From: CAYSLC01 sp964431545
Lineage (GTDB): Bacteria > Desulfobacterota > Desulfobacteria > Desulfobacterales > JAABSP01
Assembly: GCA_964431545.1 (NCBI GenBank)
Contig: CAYSLC010000197.1
Location: 1-10,170 of the forward strand
Length of the DNA stretch: 10,170 nt
Direction: 5' to 3'
Shown here piece after piece: positions 7,400 to 10,170 of this stretch. Under the pieces are notes generated by a model. It had not been told where the DNA came from and searched no databases. It saw nothing but the letters and a program-made list of their open reading frames with translations. Position 1 is the stretch's first letter; every line of letters begins with the position of its first letter. A program made the translations under genes and the position numbers.

Positions 7400-10111
7400 A
7401 TGAAATCTGAAAAGCCCACATATGAAGAATTGAAGAAACGGGTCGAGGAACTGGAGAAGGCGGCATCCGAGCGCATTGATTACGAAGCCGCCCTGAGAAA
7501 CACTCAAAAGCGTTTTATCGCGCTTTACGAGCAGGCACCCGTGGGAATCGCCGTCATCGACTCCCGAACCGGACAATTTCTGGACGTCAATGACGCGTAT
7601 TGCCGCATCGTCGGTTATCCGAAACCGGACATGCTGGTGATGGATTTCATGCGGATCACCCACCCCGACGACCTGCGGGAAGACCTCGATAACATGGCCC
7701 GGCTGCGGGCGGGCGAAATTTCGCGTTTTCAGATGGAAAAGCGGTACTTCAGAAAAGATGGTTCCATCGTGTGGGTATCCCTCACCGTCGTGCCGCTTTG
7801 GGAAGAAAGGGCCGATCCGCTGCACCACATCGCGATCGTGGAAGACATCACCGAAAGAAAACGGTCGGGGGAAGCTCTCAAAATCAGCGAACGGACGTTT
7901 CGAAACATCGCTGAAAATATGCCGGGAATGGTATTGAAATACAAGCTGAATCCCGATGGAAGCGACGAACTGCTCTACATCAGCAAAGGCGTTGAAGATA
8001 TCTTTGAAGTTACAAAGGAAGCTGTCGTGAACAACAACAAACTGCTGTGGGACCGCATTCACGGCGACGACCTGAAAGGCTACGTCGAATCCATAAAAGC
8101 GTCGGCGAAAAACCTGTCTCCCTGGGAACGGGAACACCGAATCCGACTGCCCGACGGCAGGGTGAAATGGACAAACAGCCGAGGCGTGCCCGCCCAACAG
8201 GAGGACGGCAGCGTTGTCTGGGACACCTTGGCGGTGGACATCACCGACCGAAAAAAAGCGGAAGAAGCCCTGCGCGAGGCCCATGCCTTTTTGCAACGGA
8301 TCATCGACAACTCCCTTTCCCTGATTGTCGCCAAGAACCGGAAAGGCGAGTACATTCTGGCCAATGACATCAGCGCGCAATTGCTCGGCCTTCAAAAAGA
8401 TGACATGACCGGCAAGACCGATTACGACCTGTTCCCGAAAGAAACGGCGGAACGGCTGGCCGCGGACGACGGGAAAGTCTTTGAAACCGGCGCGCCCCTG
8501 CACGCCGAGGAGCAATTTCAGATCCGGCACCGGAACTATACCTTCACGACCACCAAATTTCCATTGTTCGACGCCGACGGCGAGCTGTACGCGATCTGCG
8601 CCATGGCGACGGACATAACAAAACGCATCGAGTTGGAACGCGCCCTGAAGGCGAGCGAGGAACGGTTCCGCGCCATATTCGAACAGGCGTCCGCCGGCAT
8701 CGCCACCGCAACGGCGGAAGGGCGGTTCCTGGAGACCAACGGGGCGTTGCGCGGCATGCTGGGATACACCGATGAAGAATTGTTGGAAATGACGGTCTAC
8801 GACATCACATTCCCCGAAGACAGGGAACGACAGATGGAAAAAGACAGGCCCGTGCTGGAGGGAAATGAGAACACCGTCTCCCTTGAAAAACGGTTTGTCC
8901 ATAAAGACGGCCATCCGGTGTGGGCAAAACTATCATCCCAGGTCATTCGGGATGAAGATGGGAAGATTCAATACGTGATCGGCGTGTTGGTGGACATCAA
9001 CGAACAAAAGCGGGCGGAAGCGGAACTCCAAAAAAGCAATGCCCTGTTGGAAGCCACCGGCCGCATGGCGCGGGTCGGCGGCTGGGAACTGGATACGGCG
9101 ACCTCCATGGTGAGCTGGACCGAAGAGACCTGCCGCATCCATGAAGTCCCCATGGACCAAAAACCGCCGCTTGAAGAGGCGCTTGTTTTTTACCCCCCCG
9201 AAGCCAAGGAGCCGTTGACCCAGGCCATACAACGGGCCATGGACCATGGCGAGCCCTACGATCTGGAAATCCCGTTTGTCACGGCAAAGGGCCGATCGCT
9301 CTGGGTGCGCACCATCTGCCGACCGGAGGTCGTCGATGGGAAAACCGTCAAACTGTCCGGCACGTTCCAGGACATCACCGTCCGCAAGAACGCGGAAATG
9401 GCCCTCAAGAACGCCCTCGCCGAAAAGGAAACGCTCCTGCGCGAGATCCACCATAGGGTCAAAAACAACATGCAGACCATCGTCGGCCTGCTGCGGATGC
9501 ACGCCCGAAAGGCAGATGACGGCCAATTGACACAGATTTTCAGCGACTGCCGGGACCGCATCACGGCCATGTCCCTGATCCACGAATCCCTCTATCAGTC
9601 CGACGACCTGGCCCGGATCGATTTCGGGGCTTACCTCAAAAAACTTTGCCGAAACCTCGGCCGGGCGTATGATACCGAGGGGAAAGGCGTCGCGCTGGAA
9701 ATTAACGTTGACAATGTCTCGCTGAACATGGACCAGGGGATCGCCGTGGGGATGGTGGTCACCGAGCTGATCGCCAATGCCTTTAAACATGCGTTCCCCG
9801 GGGACAAAGGGGGCAACGTCTCGGTCACCCTGTCCAGTCTCGACGCGGAATCCGTCGAGCTGATGGTGGCGGACGACGGGAAAGGCATTCCGCCCGAGGT
9901 CGATCCCTTCGATTCCGGTTCGATCGGGCTGCGGCTGGCGACAGCGGCCGTCATCCGGGAGCTGGGCGGCACCATGGACGTGGAACGGGACAACGGCGCG
10001 CGGTTTATCATTCGGTTCAAATGCGAACCTCCGAGGTTTCCAAAACCTCGGAGGTCCGGCGCCGGAATCAAACCTGCAATAAAGCCCCGCGCGGTTTCCA
10101 AAACCCCGTAG
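7400..10111 (+). CDS. Soluble five-PAS HisKA_2 histidine kinase (kinase 4)
   Basis: 903 aa. The N-terminal helix EKPTYEELKKRVEELEKA (4-21) is followed by PAS 1 ~35-154 (FLDVNDAYCRIVGY), PAS 2 ~164-283 (KYKLNPDGSDELLYISKGVE, close to PAS 5 of kinase 3), PAS 3 ~292-408 (PAS_4-like, GKTDYDLFP), PAS 4 ~418-537 (FEQASAGIATAT, close to PAS 4 and 6 of kinase 3) and PAS 5 ~546-662 (PAS_3-like, ARVGGWELD). The transmitter has IHHRVKNN at 683-690 (likely phosphoacceptor H685), N-box N793 with KH 796-797, G1 D825-G827-G829 and G2 SIG 841-843. It is soluble and presumably cytoplasmic. Its transmitter is the most diverged of the four (TELIANAF instead of AELISNAF). It starts 78 bases after kinase 3 with only a weak GGATAAG-like Shine-Dalgarno sequence; the start rests on the shared N-terminal signature. 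The last ~28 residues after FKC are a basic, proline-rich tail encoded by palindromic repeat DNA and absent from the paralogues. A probable response regulator follows after 29 bases. Confidence 0.95.
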   Translation: MKSEKPTYEELKKRVEELEKAASERIDYEAALRNTQKRFIALYEQAPVGIAVIDSRTGQFLDVNDAYCRIVGYPKPDMLVMDFMRITHPDDLREDLDNMARLRAGEISRFQMEKRYFRKDGSIVWVSLTVVPLWEERADPLHHIAIVEDITERKRSGEALKISERTFRNIAENMPGMVLKYKLNPDGSDELLYISKGVEDIFEVTKEAVVNNNKLLWDRIHGDDLKGYVESIKASAKNLSPWEREHRIRLPDGRVKWTNSRGVPAQQEDGSVVWDTLAVDITDRKKAEEALREAHAFLQRIIDNSLSLIVAKNRKGEYILANDISAQLLGLQKDDMTGKTDYDLFPKETAERLAADDGKVFETGAPLHAEEQFQIRHRNYTFTTTKFPLFDADGELYAICAMATDITKRIELERALKASEERFRAIFEQASAGIATATAEGRFLETNGALRGMLGYTDEELLEMTVYDITFPEDRERQMEKDRPVLEGNENTVSLEKRFVHKDGHPVWAKLSSQVIRDEDGKIQYVIGVLVDINEQKRAEAELQKSNALLEATGRMARVGGWELDTATSMVSWTEETCRIHEVPMDQKPPLEEALVFYPPEAKEPLTQAIQRAMDHGEPYDLEIPFVTAKGRSLWVRTICRPEVVDGKTVKLSGTFQDITVRKNAEMALKNALAEKETLLREIHHRVKNNMQTIVGLLRMHARKADDGQLTQIFSDCRDRITAMSLIHESLYQSDDLARIDFGAYLKKLCRNLGRAYDTEGKGVALEINVDNVSLNMDQGIAVGMVVTELIANAFKHAFPGDKGGNVSVTLSSLDAESVELMVADDGKGIPPEVDPFDSGSIGLRLATAAVIRELGGTMDVERDNGARFIIRFKCEPPRFPKPRRSGAGIKPAIKPRAVSKTP
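10027..10055. repeat. Perfect 13-base inverted repeat inside the 3' end of kinase 4
   Basis: ACCTCCGAGGTTT (10027-10039), loop CCA, then AAACCTCGGAGGT (10043-10055) make a perfect hairpin. It is not followed by a T-run, so it is not a usual intrinsic terminator, and it is translated as part of the C-terminal tail of kinase 4 (about PPRFPKPRRS). The form resembles short dispersed REP-like palindromes found between genes in many bacteria. Whether it is dispersed in this genome cannot be told from one window. Confidence 0.85.
10093..10105. repeat. Second copy of the palindrome core (GGTTTCCAAAACC)
   Basis: The 13-base core GGTTTCCAAAACC occurs at 10035-10047 in the centre of the perfect hairpin and again here, 58 bases downstream. 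The arms of this copy pair only imperfectly (GCGGTTT with AAACCCC). It ends just before the TAG of kinase 4 at 10109-10111. It looks like a degenerate second unit of the same repeat. Confidence 0.6.
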
Positions 10112-10140
10112 GCCCCCGCTGAATAGAGAAAGGAGAACGC

Positions 10141-10170
10141 ATGGACCCTGCGAAAATCATGATCGTCGAG
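10141..10170 (+). CDS. Probable response regulator, first 10 codons only
   Basis: Only MDPAKIMIVE is inside the window. A good Shine-Dalgarno sequence AAAGGAG (10129-10135) lies 5 bases before the ATG, and the gene begins 29 bases after the stop of kinase 4. A short hydrophobic strand ending in IVE near the N-terminus (KIMIVE, usually continuing with D-E/D) is the classic beginning of a CheY-like receiver domain. As the gene directly following a histidine kinase it would be the natural phosphate acceptor for kinase 4 and perhaps for the other kinases. The output domain is unseen, so a hybrid or other receiver protein is equally possible. Confidence 0.65.
   Translation, partial: MDPAKIMIVE

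Noticed and set aside
6152..8914. A 920-codon open frame on the minus strand across kinases 3 and 4 and their gap
   Set aside because: It is a mirror of two well-supported + strand genes with GC-biased codon use. Its translation has no recognisable domain and the pattern of a shadow frame. The lack of stops across the 78-base gap is probably chance.
10027..10055. Perfect palindrome as an intrinsic terminator for kinase 4
   Set aside because: There is no T-tract after it, it lies upstream of the stop codon, and the response regulator start follows closely.
862..10111. LOV-type photoreceptor among the PAS domains
   Set aside because: The flavin-binding NCRFLQ-like motif is not present in any PAS of the window.

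Overview
The window is an array of four large paralogous histidine kinases, all on the + strand. It is interrupted by one unrelated AAA ATPase gene and followed by the first codons of a probable response regulator. No RNA gene, CRISPR array, transposase or integrase is visible. Every complete kinase starts with a version of M-x-(x)-EKPxYEELxxRVxELE, then carries 3 to 6 PAS domains, and ends in a HisKA_2-type transmitter (H-box IHHRVKNN, N-box with NAFKHAF, G1 box DxGKG). None shows a membrane segment or signal peptide, so they look like soluble cytoplasmic sensors. This N-terminal signature, the PAS-rich soluble kinases and the moderately GC-rich coding sequence are typical of Desulfobacterota (Desulfobacteraceae-like sulfate reducers). 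That assignment is from memory of the family and is not proven here.

Layout: 1-869 is the 3' part of kinase 1, with the end of one PAS and a complete transmitter. 862-2706 is kinase 2 (614 aa, 3 PAS), whose start overlaps the kinase 1 stop by 8 bases. 2707-2844 is an AT-rich intergenic region with a TTGACA box and two palindromes built on GGTAAT half-sites, a likely promoter/operator. 2845-4152 is an AAA_14/DUF4143 ATPase (435 aa). About 4164-4317 is the frameshifted remnant of another kinase's C-terminus. 4310-7321 is kinase 3 (1003 aa, 6 PAS). 7400-10111 is kinase 4 (903 aa, 5 PAS), whose last ~28 residues are encoded by a palindromic repeat and a second copy of its core. 10141-10170 is the beginning of a probable response regulator (MDPAKIMIVE).

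History: the kinase 1/kinase 2 junction (RBS inside the upstream gene, ATGCxTGA overlap) is repeated upstream of kinase 3, but there the upstream kinase survives only as a decayed tail. This suggests an ancestral two-kinase unit was duplicated, and that one upstream copy was lost and its place is now taken by the ATPase gene. Kinases 2 and 3 also share a 100-base identical block inside otherwise diverged transmitters, as expected from recent gene conversion. PAS modules are shared between the genes in different orders.

How the genes may work together (inference): the kinases sense different cytoplasmic signals through different PAS sets but have near-interchangeable transmitters, so they could feed the same response regulator(s), possibly including the one starting at 10141. 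The ATPase seems to be an independently controlled insertion and not part of the signalling unit.
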